A DNA stretch of 64,000 nt from Tribonema minus (lineage: Eukaryota; Sar; Xanthophyceae; Tribonematales; Tribonemataceae): assembly GCA_017506865.1 (NCBI GenBank), contig JAFCMP010000112.1, forward strand, positions 434,001-498,000. The letters run 5' to 3'. The position numbers and the translations under genes are program-made. Of this stretch, positions 1-15,000 are shown in pieces; positions within the stretch are counted from its first letter, which is position 1, and every line of letters begins with the position of its first letter. The notes below the pieces were generated by a model, which was not told the DNA's origin, made no database searches, and worked only from the letters and a program-made list of their open reading frames with translations.

Positions 1-3000
1 TGCGGACGAAATGCGCAGCGATGGCGCGCACAGCAGCAGCAGCAGCCGCTCCAGCGCGATGCGCAGGCTGCTGCCGCCGTCCGCCGCCGCCGCGGCAGCA
101 GCGCCGCCCGCCGCGCCGCCGCCGCAGCGCTGCTGAGCCACCATGTCAAGCACGGCCAGGCGGATCAGATCGCCAACAGCGCCATCCACCTCCGTGGCGT
201 CCGCGTCCTGCTGGGACAGAATGCGCCACATGGCAGCCAGCAACTGCGGGAACACGGCGTGCACGCGAGTGCCGGGGGCTTCGCTGCCGACGACGCCTGC
301 GTCGCCGCCGCTGCCGCCGTGACCGGCGGGCGAGTCAGCAAGGCGCTGGACGGCATGGCAGCACAGGCGCGTGCAGCGACGCAGCGCATGCAGAGGCAGG
401 CCAGGCTGCTGCAGCGCCTGGTGCACCTGCAGCGGGCAATGGAGCAACGTGTGTATGTCAACGCCAAAGAACTCAGGGCTCCGCAGGATGCACCAGTGCT
501 GATGGTGATGGAAAGTTCGCAACAGACCCCAGTACTCTCTTCCCGCAGATGGACACCCCGGCACGGGCCGAGCTGTGTCGAGTCAACACTCACATACACG
601 AAGCTCCAAACATGACCTGCTGACGCTCTGCCGACTTGACAACAGCTGTACGCGAGCACCGCGCCCTCACACGCAAAACGACGTTGGCGTGATGTACCAA
701 ACGCTGCAATCACCGAAGCTGCTCCGTGCCCATGCAATCATGAAGCACGCCTCACGCGTCACACTCGCCATTTCCGCAGGACACAGAGACCAACATAACT
801 GCACGCTCTGCACCAGCCACTCACCGCCGCGAGGTGCGTGGCGTCCACCTTGGCCGCGGCCTCCGCCGGCTCCAGCACGGACAGCAGCAGCCGCTGCGCT
901 TGCCGCACCTCCGCCCAGCGCTGCTCCACATCCTCCGCCAGACACGTGGCCCTGAGCACCGCCAGCGCGCCCGTGCACAGCCCCCCCACGCCCTCCCCCC
1001 CCGCGTCCGCTGCTGCGGGCGGCCGCGGCAGCAGCGTAAGCGCCTCCGAGCACGTGCTCAGCGCCTGCCGCACGTGCGCCTGCTCGCGCCTGGCGTCGTC
1101 CGCGGCGGCCGTGGCCTTGTCGCCAGCGCCCAGGAGGCCGCTGCTGCCGCTGCTGCTGCTGCCGTTGCGATGCTCATCAGGGTCCAGGGCGCCCTTGGCC
1201 AGCGCTTGCGCGGCCGGGCGCGCGTACACTTCCATGCTGTCCACGAGCGGGTGGTTGCCGGGCTCGTGGCTGGTGGACATGGACACGACGACGGCGCCCA
1301 CCTTGCGCGCGGCGCGCACTTCCTCCGCCGTGAAAATGAACTCGTAGCTGCGCAGAAGGGGATGCATGCGCGCGCCGCATGTGTTTATGTGCGTGATGAC
1401 ACTGATTGTGTGTGCGGCTAATAGCTGCATATGCACCGATCTAACAGAGCAAATAAGATGTGTGGCTGCTGGCAGTATGTGTCAACCGCTCTTTGTGCAT
1501 GACATAGATGGCGTGTAGTCAATGCGTACCTTATACTTATGAAAAGGGTGGCTCGTGCAACGTGCCATGCTCACATGGGTGCGTAAGACAAACCAGAAAC
1601 GATAACTTTTTAGCACACACAGACGTGGTGTATGAAGTGACACTGCATCTGCATCGTCTGGCCCTCTTGGAATCTGCTGCCTGTGCGCGACATGAACAGG
1701 GCATCCGCTCACCGCACCTGCTTTGTGGATCGCCTCATCACCACGCAAGCAAGTCTTCGGCCATGCTGGAGTAGAGCAGCTGCCATTCACAGTACCAACC
1801 GATTCTGTGCATGCTCCGCCGTAGTGAATACGCCGATGGTGCTTTGGCAGAGCGTACAGTCCTGCCTGTACACAATACTCACCAGCGAGCTGTCGCCTCC
1901 AACAAGCGCCTTGCGCGGCCCAGGACTCTCAGCTCTCGCGGGATGTGCTCCGAACTGGCAATGCCAACCTGTCACACGTACGATGTGAGAGATATGACAG
2001 CACATGGGCATCAGAGATCTCAGCTTGAGGTCCTGATGACTCTGCGTTGGATCGCGTCCGCGCTGCCTGCAAAAAGTGCTTGGCTTCAAGCAGTTGAAGC
2101 ATTAATCTAATTATTTAGAGGTCATTCTCTCATAGAGAAGGGTCAGCTATGTCAGCTGTCTGAGCTAAGCAAGTCATTACATGCGATTTGTTCTCACACT
2201 TCTGAGAAGCGTTGTCTATGTCAAGCATCGTTCCAAACGGGGCCACTTGCCCCAAGAGCAGCGGCAGCAATATGAGATCCTCATTGAAGTACCCATTGAG
2301 AGAGCCATCAGCTTGGTGATGATGCAAGTGGTGACCAAGAAACGAACGCCGTGCAGACAGCCAGCACATCCATGACTGCGCCTCTGCTTACACAAGCACA
2401 TGTCCAGCACTATCTATCACATTCAGTTTACGCCATGCGCGATAAGACCAGGCCACAGGTGGACGACCTGCATGCCTCTGTAGCACAATGCCCTGCACAT
2501 TGCTAAGTCGTCAATGTACCAACTGTCATTGTGACTTGCTGACACGGTGCAGACCACTTGAAGGCCACATGATCAACTTGCACAGAAGTGCAATTGTCGG
2601 TACAGTACCTGTATGCGAACTGCGACGATGGCCAGGTCTTTCCGACCGAGCACAATCGCAATGGCGCCGCCTTCCATGCGCGGGCTCATGAAGTACTCCT
2701 CGCCGCCTCGCCGCAGCTTGCTCTGCATCTGTGAGGTTGATTTGGTTACATGCAATGGCTTCGTGAGCGACTCGAGAGGGCCCATGGCTTTGGTGGCTTG
2801 CAAGTGCCAAGTTGCCTGGACGCATGCCGTCGTTGTGCACTTTTTCCACTAGCAGCGGCTCAAATACGACCATGCTTGTTGCAGAATTGCATGCTTGCGT
2901 GCGGTTGTTCGGATGTCGTTAGAGGCACCGGCCGGCGAATGAATATTGGACCACCGACATGATCTGTCTAACATATGGTGCCAGAATATAAAGCGTAACT

Positions 3001-6000
3001 GTCGGTTAAGCTTCAGACAACATCAGACAATGCCGCCAAGTTTTCTTCTCAGCAAATGGGCGCATGCTAGCACTGTCGATCTCTATTTGGCATTGTGCAG
3101 CTTGCACACTCTTTACGCCTCCAGAGCACCGCCGGCGCCGCGCAGGGCGGATCAGACGCAGGACCAATCATCATGCACCAAGCAGCACGCCTCAACCGCA
3201 TGAGCATCTGAACAGCTAAGCACGAGGCCACAGGCCGTGCGCATGCGGAGCTGAGCACTGACCACTGCGTCCACAGAGGGAGCGCACGTGTCCAGGCTCT
3301 GTTGCACTGCGCGCCGGCTCTGCGCTACATGTGCAACGACTGCCCGCACGCGCACCGCCTTGGGCCACTTGCCATGCGGCGAGGCGACTACCGCGTTGCG
3401 CTGTCTGAAGTATCTGATCCAGCTGAGTCATCATGTCCGCGCGCGATACGCCACCAGCGATACCTTCAACGTATACTCGAAGTATGTGTACTTGATGATG
3501 TGTTTTCAAGGACAGTGACCGGTCACCTCTGCTAAGAAGCTTGCTGACATGGACATGTGCCACACCCAACAGCCCTACATCTGTCAAAACTGCAGCCACC
3601 TGCTCGGATGTGAACGACCCCGTCCCATCGCCGCAGAAGGATAGCGTCGGGTCGGATGACACATCGGTCAGTGTCTCAAAGAGGTACAGAGGGACGTGCC
3701 AAGAGCTGGCCCCTGGAGCAGGCTGCTTCAAAGCGCCGCTTGCGTCCTGCGCGTGTGCGCCCTGTGCTGAGCGCTGCTCTGCAGTCAGCGACCTCATCAG
3801 GAACCTGGGCAGTGCAAAGCAGACGAAGAAGAAACGCGTATTGCAGGCACAGCTTACTTGAGGCAAACACGATTTGGTGTAAAGTGAATGTTGCATGTTC
3901 AGGTGGCGTCATGCAACACCGAATACGACCTGAATGTGCAATCAGGCCCGACTAAACTCATGTGCGGCAGCAGCAGCGTCGCGGCAATAGGTTCTGTTAG
4001 ACCATGCAGAGTAGATGCACATAGAGATGGTAGCATACTAGAACAGCTTGAGGATTGTATGAACACAAGTGATGACAAAGGCGTACACACAGCATTGTGG
4101 TGCAGACATCCCTATGTAGCAAGTCATTCTGCTGCCGTGTTGGCCTATACAATGCTGATTATTGAATGCATGGCTACACGATGTGAAGCACACGTAACGC
4201 GTTGCATTGCAGCTTCCACAAGTGGCAAGAACTTTCATACAAGTCCAGAATATTCATGTTGACACCAATGCAATACCGTAACACAGTGCTAGCATTGTAC
4301 TAAACAGGTGACTCCACTCAACAAGACGCTCGCAGGCCCTTCACCAACATGCATGTACCTGTGCACGATATCATCATCGCCGCCTGCATCCCGCGCATCC
4401 TGCTGCGCCGCCACGCCACCACCCTCCTCCGAACGCGCCGAGAACACGCCCGATGACAGCGCTGGTGCCGCAGGCCGCCGTGGCTGCGGCGCCGTGATGC
4501 CGCGCGGACTGCGCCTAGCCTTGCCTTCCACACCAGCATCGGTGTCCTTGTCGCCCCCGGGCCCAACTGCAGGCGCGGCCACAGCAGGTGCAGCAGCAGC
4601 AGCAGTCGCCGCGTCCGTCCCCCTGACTGGCGTGTAGCACTGCACGCAGCCGCTCTCCAGCAGCACCACCGCTGCGTACTGAGCCTCCGCCTCGACAGCG
4701 CCCTCCGCCGCGAACAGCGGGCACATGCACAGGCCCTGTATCGGCCCTGGCGAGGTGGACATGAGGCCGCCGATGGCCTGCCGCGACACGGAAAGCATGG
4801 CCGACGGCGATGCGGCCGCTGCCTGTACCGTCAGCGCCAAACGCTGCCATTGCGCCAAGTGCACACTGAGCGATGGCATGCTGCTGTCGGCGCTAGCGCC
4901 GCCGCCGCCAGCGGCACCACCGCCACTACACGCCGCCTCGTCCCGAGCACTGCTCTTATCATCGCCGTCGCCGCTGTTGACCTCGGCGGCGGCGGCGGCG
5001 GCAGCGCTGCCGCTGCGCGTGCACATGCGCATGGCCAGCAGCCTGTCGCCGCGGCCCTTCTGCCCCTGCGCCACGCACAGCAGCGCACCGGTGGCGCCAG
5101 CCATGCTGTCGCACTCCAGCCAACCCGTGTACGGCGGCGTCACCTGCAGCAGGGACATGGCGCTTGCCTCGCCGCCGCCGCTGCCGCCGGCCCCGCCCCC
5201 GCCCCCGCCGTCGCCGCCGTCGCCGTTTGTGCACAGCAGCAGCTGCAGCGCGCCTGCAACTCGCAGCTCGCCGTCCTCGCCGCCACCTCCGTCACGGCCG
5301 CAGTCCAGGCGCAGCATCAGCGGCGGCGCGCCGACGGGCGAGTAGATGAGCAGCTGTGAGGTGGGGCAGAGGTACAGGCAGCCGCGCTGCGCGCCGGGCG
5401 CCTCGCTGCTGCGCGGCGGAGGCTGCGGCGTATGCAGCCTGTGGGTGAGCTTGGTCTCCACGGTGGGCGCCGCCAGGGCGGCGTCGCGGACGGACGCGTC
5501 AGCGGGCGCGCAAGGTGCGAGGGCTTGGGAGAAGAGCTCGCCGCCGTCGGTGAGGACAATGACAGATGTAGCTGGTCCAGGCGGCGGTGCAGATCCTGGT
5601 CAGAGCAGAAGGCGTACGATTACTGATGATGAGCTTCATATGATGATGAGCTTCATAAGAGGGTCCATGATGATCACTGGCCGCTGATGTGACCATGAAA
5701 GTCTGTTGCTGATGCACCAGCAACTAAACTTGAAGGAGACGATGACAACATCAAGTACCATGCTGAGGCAGGATGCCAGGCACCTGATACTACAGACACA
5801 TGCCAAGCACATCGCTGCGCGAATTCACGCTGAGCACGAGCAGATGCCATTGGTCGGGCTTTTGATAGTTCAAGTGGCGCAACCTACATTGGCATGTGCA
5901 TCAGCCATCCTCCACTTGAAGTACATTGTGTTAAGCTCGATTTCGCCAACATCAAACACTGATCAGCATGACCCCCCAGACCAAGGCATGAGCACTCCCG

Positions 6001-9000
6001 CTTCTCAAACCTTTCATTTGACCATGAATCACCACATTCCACAGGGTCTCCTACATACCTGACGCGTCCGTCGCAGCAGCCGCGTCCGCGCGCGGCGTCG
6101 TGACCAGGACCGCGTCGTGTATGCTGGAGCTGCGGGCGGCGGCGCCGTCCGCCTGAGGCGCACCGGGCAAGAAGAGCATCTGCACCGGCGCAGAGATGCT
6201 GCCCGCGAGGTCAAACACGCGCACAAACTGCGTGCACGTCACCGCCACCGCCGTCTGCGAGCCCGGCAGCCACTCCGCGCGCAGCAGCACCGAGTTGGAC
6301 TTCTCGCCGAGGCCGAAGGACAGGTCCAGCGGCAGCTTCTGCGCGCGCAGCGGGCCTGCGCAAGCGGCGCAGCAAACAGTTGCGTTCAGAAAGGTTACGG
6401 TGGTTAGCGTAGGCAATGCAGTGCACATTACTTACATTCAGGAGGTTACAGCGGGCATCATGATGCGGCATTGTGCAACGTTGCAAACATGACCTTGCAC
6501 GCTACAACGGGCTGCACTTCATCGAACAGGAATGCATCGGCATGCATGGCATCATTGCTAGAATTGCTTGTCAAAACTGCACATGCAGATGCGATCAATC
6601 AACTGAGCACTGCGGCATGAACACTGCTACATGAGCAGAGCGGCGTTGAGCTGTGCTGACCGAGTGACCGACGTCAGCCCCAGCAGCATCAGTCATGGTC
6701 ATACACGTTCAGTGCAGACAGAAACAACTGACCTTTGGGGCTGGCGCTGAAGGCGACCACGCAGCAGCGAGTCAGACCCCACACCAGCAGATGATTGTCA
6801 TTGGCGGGACAGAACCTGACGCCGATGATGTCAAATGCCACCGTCACCTGCACCAAGAAAAGTATGGTCGTGTCAGGAACAGAAGAGAACCGCCGTGCGC
6901 TGTGGCTTTGTGCTGTACACAACGTACATGGTTTGCTGAGGCGGACAATCGTGCAAGCAGCTCGTGGCACACATCTAGCAGGAATGCGACGCGTCGCGAG
7001 GCGAAATTGGCAAACGTCACCGCAGCTGAACGCCACAGTACCACAAACCAGAGCCGCCGCAATGCGAATCAACCGCCGCCGCGCACTGACGGTCCTGAAG
7101 GAGCAATGCGCTAGGCTCATGCTGCTGCGCAGTCACTCGCCTTGGCCAGAGTGCACATGTGACTCCTGTCCGCAGGCCTGTCCATGGCCGCGAGGCCCGC
7201 GTCCAGCGCACGGGGCGCCAGCAGACCGAGGCTGTCGACGAGCAGAACGGACTGATTCTCTGGCAGCGCAAGGCGTCCGCGCGAGTCGGCGTCCAGAGCT
7301 GAGCGGTTGATGCCATGGGCCGCCATCGCGCTGCGTGTGACCTTGCCGCGGGAGCTGCCGTCAGCGGGGAGGCTGACCATGAAGCTGCAGGGACAGGCGC
7401 ATGGAGAGATGGTGATGTGAGCTGCTCAGTTCAGCAGAGCTCCAGCGCAGGGCAGTATAATGAGCAATCGTTGTAATGGACTGCTGCAAATGGCGGCTGA
7501 GGTCAAGGCCAGCATGGTTTGCAGCGCTGTAGTCCACGAGAATAGATGCGGCAGCCATGTGCATCAAGCAAGCCCTGAGCAACAACATCAGCACCGCGCA
7601 GCTTGTCCCATGCTGAAGCGCAGCGCATCTGTGCGAAGGCAATGCAAACACCAAGGTAAGGGATACAAGCGCGTGGCTGCCCCTGCGTCTGCGCCATGAA
7701 CCTCGACACGCCAATGAGGACCTCCATCACGAGGCTGCTGCAGACGCAAACGCCCGGTCAACCACGGCACAGAGGCAAGTGTCAGCCATGCTCACCTTGT
7801 GGGCTTCAGCATCCTCAGCGGCTGCACGACGCGATCCACCTTGACTTCATGCAGCACCTGCGCAGGCGCGTCGCCCACGGGCCGAAACAGCGCTCCCCAG
7901 CCCCCGCACGCGCCCCCCCACTCCCGCGCGCTGCCGCCGCCGCCAGCAGCGCCAGCAGCACCGCTCGACACCTGCTCAAGCGCCAGCTCCCTGAAGCTCC
8001 GGTGCACCTGTAGCAGGTCTGCAAACTCCGTGCCGCCGGACACCACCCTGTTCCACTGCTCAGGTGTCCACAGGACGGGCTGGCGCAGCGGCAGCGCTCG
8101 CGCGACGGCGTGGGACGACGCGGGTGCGGAGGCTGATGCGCTGCCAGTGCTGAGCGCTGAGATGCCCGCGGGGACGCCGAAGATGGCGTTGACTTCCGCC
8201 TGGGAGTGCTGGCGCATGCACCGGCACTTGAAGTTCTGCGTGCGCACTGGGCTGCAGGGCGAGTCGGGCTCTGCGGAAGTGGCAGAGAGGTATGCATGCA
8301 CAGGCAGCACGTTCATAGTCAGGTACGCGCATACGCTGGTATGTTGCCGCGTATCTTACGGCTGCATCGCCAGCAATGGCTCAAGACATGGCTGCCATTA
8401 AATGACCTTCACGGTGAAAATGGTCCAGCACGGACAGTGAGCACTAAGCAAGTTGCGCATAGCAGCAGCATTTGTCACGACAAGAGACAATGACACGCCA
8501 TGCGCAAAGGAAAATGTTGAATGCAGAGCAGGTGACATGACATGTACGGAATGCCATACTGACATGACATACTCAAGACGGAGCTTGAGCACTGCTTTGC
8601 GCGGGAGCACACATTGAACCACCTGTTGACTACACAGGCGGGCGTCAATGCCAGACACATGCCAGTCACATGGCTAGGGCTCACCTGAGCTTGCGTTGTG
8701 GTCCTTGCCTCCACAGTCACAGCTGAATGGCGAGTAGCGTGAGTAGGACAGCTCATGGCCTTTGTGGCAGACTCGCGTGCACAGCTTGCAGCACCCCTGC
8801 ACGAGAAAAGCAGACAGTGGCGTACAGTAAGGACATGGTGCAGTGCCCAGCAGTGACATGGAGCGATGGTCAAACTTCACAGCAAGCAAATCACGCCGCA
8901 GCTGCGAACCACGACACTGCAGGCACCACACATTGCACATGCTCTCATGGTCTCATGCGCGCGCACTCGTGGTGCCAGCAGGCATGCGCTTACGTACATG

Positions 9001-12000
9001 GGATTGGTACACGTGCACATACGCAAACGCTGTACAAGCCCCACAGGCTAAGTAAGACATCACACGCACTCTCTGCCGCTCAGTACAAACAGCTCCGTGC
9101 GCGCCACGCTGCCTCACCTTCTCATTCACAAGGCCGCACGTGTGGCAGTTGTACCAGTGCTGCTGTATGTAGTCCCCGTCGGTGTCCATGAATGTGCACG
9201 ACAGCGGCAGCGCCGCCGCCGCGTGCTGAGCGCTGCTGCCCCCATCCCCCCCCAGCCCAGCCGCTGTGGCTGCCGCGCTGCCTCCCGCGTTCCGCGCAAG
9301 GCACGCCAGCGCTGACGTGCTCTCCTCTTTGACCCACCGCTCATCGACGTCGCGCATGGCGTTGCAGGGGGCGGCCATGAGCAAGGCGCGTGCCAGCCGC
9401 AGCTTGGCCGCCACGATGCCATAAAAGATGGCGCGGCTCGCGGGCAGGTGCATGGCGACAGGGCGCGCGCGGGCCGTCAGGAAGCTCAGCAGCTCCGGGA
9501 GGCACTGGAGGCGGTTGGCGAGGTGCACGACCACGTCTTGCACGCTGCGAGCGCACACAGACAGCACAAGCGATGGTTGACAAAGGCTGGCAGCAGCGCG
9601 GCAAGAGGGTCGCTGCTGCGTGCAGAGCATAGACTGAGCGGCTGCTGGGCACATTCACATCGCCTTACACCAATAACCATCATAGGGATATTCTCAAGCG
9701 AATCAAAAAGTAGATTGATGACAGGTGGACAGCATGCCTGACTTACACACACGGTAATGCAAGCGTCATTTCCTGCGAACATAGCAAACCAGCTCATTCA
9801 TCTCCCGCCCAGCATGGCTTTGTGGACGCTGAGGGTGGCATCGCCAGCATGTACAAAACATAAGTACAATGAAAGGTACGCCAATGCTTTGTAATGTGAC
9901 AAAGGTTCACTTCAGAGCGCTGCCATGAGAAGGGTGACCTACACAATTCATTATGTACTGACTTCTCTGCAGGGCGATATGTTTGGGGCACTCAGGCTGC
10001 CCACATGGTTCAAAAATGAGTTCTTTCCAGCAGAAGGCTCCATGCAGAAAGCGCCAGTTGTTCCTCTAAACATACATGCACCACTGGCTGGCTGCTCACA
10101 ATGATTTGACGCGGTGTCAAGGCGATGGCATCATGGCAGTCAGCAGGCACGCACCTGTGCGCTGGCCTGGCCTCAGCCGCCTCCGCTGCGCCTGCCCCCT
10201 GTCCGACACCCGCTGCAGCGGGCTGCCAGGACACCCACAGCATAACCCTGTTGAGGAAGGCCGCCAGGAGGCACTCCATGAGCGCGCTCGGCGCTGCCGC
10301 GCTGCCGCCGCCCACCACGCCAACCAGACAGCCGAGCACCGCCGTCAGATCCTCCGTCATGATGGGCGTACCCAGACCGTACACGCTGGCTATGACCGCG
10401 TCCAGCTGCACCGGCGGCCACAGCGCCATCGCCGCCGCCACCGCGCCCGCCGCCTCGGGCTGCGCGCGCAGCAGCAGCCGCAGCGCCATGAGCGCGTTCT
10501 CCTGCAGCGCGACGTCGTTAGTGTCCGCCAGCAGGCGCATGAGGTCGCCGCTGCCCCTGCGAGGGTCCGTCGCAGGCTCAGCGCCGCCGATCGCGCTGCC
10601 GCCACTGGTCCCCATCACGAGCTCATGCACCACCTCCGCTAGAGGCCTGGCGCCGTAGTAGGCGGCGGCCGTGGCAGCGCCGTCCGTTGTGCGCAGCTGC
10701 AGCTCCAGCAGCAGCGTGCTCAGGCCGGTGGACACGGCGACGCGCCGCGAGGCTGTCCGCAGCTGCTGCAGCGCGTCCTTGCCGTGTGGCGCCTTCTCCG
10801 GCACTTCCGCCGCCGCCGCTGCTGCCGGCGCCCGCGCTGCTGCCACTGCGCCAGCGGCGTCGAGCGCGGCATCAGCACCAGTCCCCTTGGCAACCAGCAG
10901 CGCCGCACGGTGCAGTCGCCAGATTGCGAGACCCTCGTCAGACTTGCGAGCGCTGCCGCCGCACAGATTCGTCAGCAAGGACCGCCACCTGTGCCCCTGC
11001 CCGTCCCACCATCCTGCTGATGCGACGTCAAACATGAGCGATGCGCCCGCGATGACAGCGCTCCTCAGCTCCGACGACACCCCGCCCTGAACCAGCTTGG
11101 CGCACCGCAACAGCGCCGCCACTGCCACCAGCGCGGCGTCCACCGCATCCCTGGCCGCCTTGCACAGCTTGGCGGTTTCGGCGCACGGCCCATAGATCGG
11201 CAGCGCAGCACTACCTCCCTCGCCGAACAGCGCCGCGGCGACCTGATTCGCCAGCATGTGCTCCCACGTATATCCCGTGGCAATACTCCTGTGCTTGGTG
11301 GCAGTGAGGTGGCGCACGCTATCAGGCTCCTCGTGAGCAGGGTCGCTGCGCGCGCGGGCTGGCTGCGTGACGCACGCCTCGCAGAGCTGCTGGCGGAGCA
11401 GCGCCTCCTGCGCCTGCACGGTGCTCCTACCGGCTGACTGCACAGAGTCGGAGGAGCGCAGGGCGACGCCCACCTGCAGCACAGCAGCACAGCAGCGGAG
11501 ATCAGCGGGGCACACGTGTCAACAGGCTGGCTGTGGCCATTGACGTGTGACTGTTACAGTGACGCGCATGTGCGGTAAAGCTGCTGCAGTAATGCACTGG
11601 GATCATAAATGGTACAGCTTCCGCTTGAGCGATCTGCTCGACACTCATTTTTTAGTACGAGCACCACTATGCGTCTAATCAGGTGACCAACGCGGTCCCG
11701 CACTCACACGCAACAACATGACAGATACGTAACCAGGCCAACTCCGCATGCACCAGCAAGTCGCGTTCGAGTGGCTTACATCGCTCATGAGGTTGCGCAG
11801 ATCGCGCGGTGCGAAGCCCATGTCCATCTCCTGTGTGACACTCAGCGGCATGAGCTGGCTGCCGCAGGATGCAACCTCCGCCACAAGTGCTACCGGCTCC
11901 ATCACTGCTGCCATGTCACTAGCAGGCGCCGCTGTGTCGGCGTGCGACGTCCCTTGCAGTCCCTGCAGTATTGACGCGTGGCAAACAACTCAAACTGGTG

Positions 12001-15000
12001 AGTTTGCTGCGCGCTTTAGGTACACTGATGAACTGCATATACTGTGACCCGGCAAGGTCAGCAAAACGTGAGAGCGGAATACACCAAGCTCTGTCGCAGG
12101 GCAGTGCAGGGCCTGCAGCAAAGTTACAGAGTGGGCATAAACGTATGCCCATGACAACACTTGCATGCAAAGCAAAAAAAACGTTGCAAGAGCATCAGCA
12201 ATGTTTACAAGCAGGTGACATGTTCACATATGTATGTCATCATGCTGCTGGCATACAGCCGAACACGTTAATCTACACAGCTGCAAGCACGATGGATGTT
12301 ACACACACACTTACTCCAACCCGCCACAAGACATCCTTGTACATTCCACTCACCAGGAGACCTGCAGCGGCGCTGACAGCAGAGTTGCGGTCGTTGGTGC
12401 GCGCACGCAGCCACGATCGCCCCATAGCACGCATCATGAGTTGACCATAGTAGCCGTGGCATGCCTGAAGCACGCAACACACGGACTGGATCGCCAAGGC
12501 CAGCTCCTTCGCAAGCCCCTCCGCTGGTTGCGCTCCAGCCCCCGCTGCCGCCGCCGCCGCCGCTGCGCGCACGTACACGCTGAGACCCTGCACGAGGGCG
12601 AGACTGAGCGGGCGAGCATCGCCCTTGGGCTGCGCATCTGTCGCCGACGCCAGCGCCGGCGCCGGCGCCGCCGGCAGCTCCAGCTCCAGCCCCGCCACAA
12701 CAGCCTTCTGCACCGTCACCAGAGCGCGGTTGAAAAAGCTGAGGTCGCCGCCGTCCTGTGCCCGTGCGCCCGCCGCCAGCGGTAGCGCGCCCCGCCCGCG
12801 CTCCGGCACCTCCAGCAGCAGGCCGTGCAGCGCGCTGAGCAATGTCACGGCGGCGGGGCCGCTGGAGCACGGCGCCGCGTCAGAAGACAGCAGCGCCTCC
12901 ATGGCAGCGTTGCTGGGCCCCAGCATCGCTGACAGCCTCCACCCCCACAGGAACAGCTGCGCGCTGATGGGGCCGCCCGTTGTAACGGCCACGTTGAGCG
13001 CCAGGGTGATGCCCTCTCGCGCTGGCTCCAACACGGCGGTTCTCATGGCCACGACGGCAGGGTTGTTTGCAGCCCAAGAGGTCCATGCAGGGGTGCCACT
13101 GCCATCAGACGGGGTGAACAAGTTGCTGAAGTCGGCCAGGTGCACTTTGTAGCCGTAGGCGCCACTGCTGCTGCTGCGCGTCTGGAGCTTGCCCACAGCC
13201 CCCGCCATGTAGTACTCCGCAAGCAGTCCAGTGTGTTCGCCATACGACGTCGGCGGCAGTGCAGTGGTGCGCAAGAACGCCGCTGTGAGCAAGGTATGGG
13301 AGTACGGGCTGCTGGTGATCTGTACGTAAGCCTGATGAACCGCGAATGACAGCAGCGCCAGCACCTGTGCTGCCCGGCGATGCGCGCACTCCACTTTTTC
13401 ACCATTCTCGCTCGCGCAGCCCAGGAGCGTGCACACGCACCGCGCCATGCGCGACATCAGCGCCACGCTGTCATCATGATCCATCTGCGTTGTCTGGTAC
13501 GCCAGCAGCTGCAGCTCCAGCAGCGAGTAGGCATCGCACGACCGCGCCGAGCTGGCTGCCCACTCCTCACAGCCGCTCAAGAAGCGCTCCCACGTGCGCA
13601 GCGCCAGCCGCTTGCCCTCGCTGCCATCCGCAGCAGCGCCGCCGCCGCCGCTCCCCTTGCTCCAGCCGCCTGCCTCCTCTTTCCCGTGCTCGCACTGCGA
13701 CACGCACCGCCGCAGCACGTACACGGCGGGGCCGCGGAGCGGCGCTGACCGCGGCGCCGACGTCAGCGCAGCGTCCTCGAGTGCGTGCCGCAGCGCGCTC
13801 GTGGCGCTGGTGCTGAGCATGGTGTTCAGCAGGTTCACGAAGGAGCGCTGATGCTGCGAGCAGGCAGCTCCGAAGCGGTCCCTGCGTCCGCCTGCGCGCG
13901 TCCCCGCGCCCCCCCCCCCATACTCTGCCTCCTGCGCCGCCACCGCTGTCCACTGCGCCGCTGCCTGCCAGGGATCCAGAAGCCTCCAGCCCAGCAGGAG
14001 CGCTTGCATGTAAGGCTGCGACCACCCTGGTGTCAGCAGTGCCGACAGCGAGGGCACGCTGGATGCGCGCGTCATGCGCTGTTTCTTGGTGCCCGTTGCA
14101 GACGTGGTCGCTGCGGCGCCAGAGGCTGGTGCATCCCCTGAGGTGCTGGCCGCGCTCGCCATTGTTGTCATGGCCTGCATGCACAGCATGGTAGCGTCAC
14201 AGTTTACAAAACTACAATTGGCGGTAATAGCGGTCAAATAGGCAAGAATGTAATCAAGCGGAAGAAGTGGCAGTTGTTTGGTCGTCTCTGTCAAATGAAA
14301 AGGTTTTAGACATTGTGGAACATCGACAGCAGTTGAAAGCATACTTCAAGTTCAAGCAGTAAAAATACATCAATTTGTTTGTGGACTATTGCATTGTGAT
14401 TATGGCTGCCACGTTGCACTAAGGGGCCCGTCATGTTGATGATGTGCACGTCAGCCCAGACATGCGCTTGCGCAACTGCTTGTGATCGACGCCGCATCAA
14501 GAAGCTATTGCCAAAACAATTATCACGCCAACCAAAACGCAGCACATCCCCATGTACTACACTTGACGCACATGATGTGTCGAGCAAGTGCACAAAGGCT
14601 CATGCCAGCGATGAAGCGGTAATATCCAGCTTGTCACCGGCACAGTGAATTCTTGTGCCACAAGTTTGCATCACCATGTACGCTCATCAATGGCTCATGT
14701 TCTACGATTCGAACTCTGATCAGGCAAGCACCAGCATGGCTGACCTGCAATAATACACCCAGGAGAACGCTGCTGGTGTTGCTGGAGGTTGGGCGCCGGT
14801 GTGCCGCGGATGAAGAGCTTGAGATCAACGCGTTTGCAGACTGTGGCGAGAGGAAGCCACATAGCAGCAGTCAAGCCATGAAGTCAGACGCGGCGTTTCC
14901 GTGTGCAATGTGGCAGACGCTTGCAGACGTGCTTGCTTCATGTGTTTGCATCCGACTATGCGTTATTAAGCGCACGTGCATTTTGTGTGCGCGAAAAGAC

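Noticed and set aside
1482..1800. Possible BIG exon (MAEDLLAW or [17 protein letters not shown])
   Set aside because: One reading hits a stop at once. The exon starting at 1347 ([13 protein letters not shown]) joins 1883 in phase and carries the expected motif.
2130..2375. Minus-strand open frame with [21 protein letters not shown], like a segment of BIG
   Set aside because: Direct joining of 2609 to 1968 keeps phase and reproduces the expected strand order ([19 protein letters not shown]); this frame falls within that intron and the likeness is by chance.
14690..14730. T-loop-like string GTTCGAATC suggesting a minus-strand tRNA
   Set aside because: The flanking bases do not pair into a 5-bp T stem and no acceptor or anticodon arm is visible.
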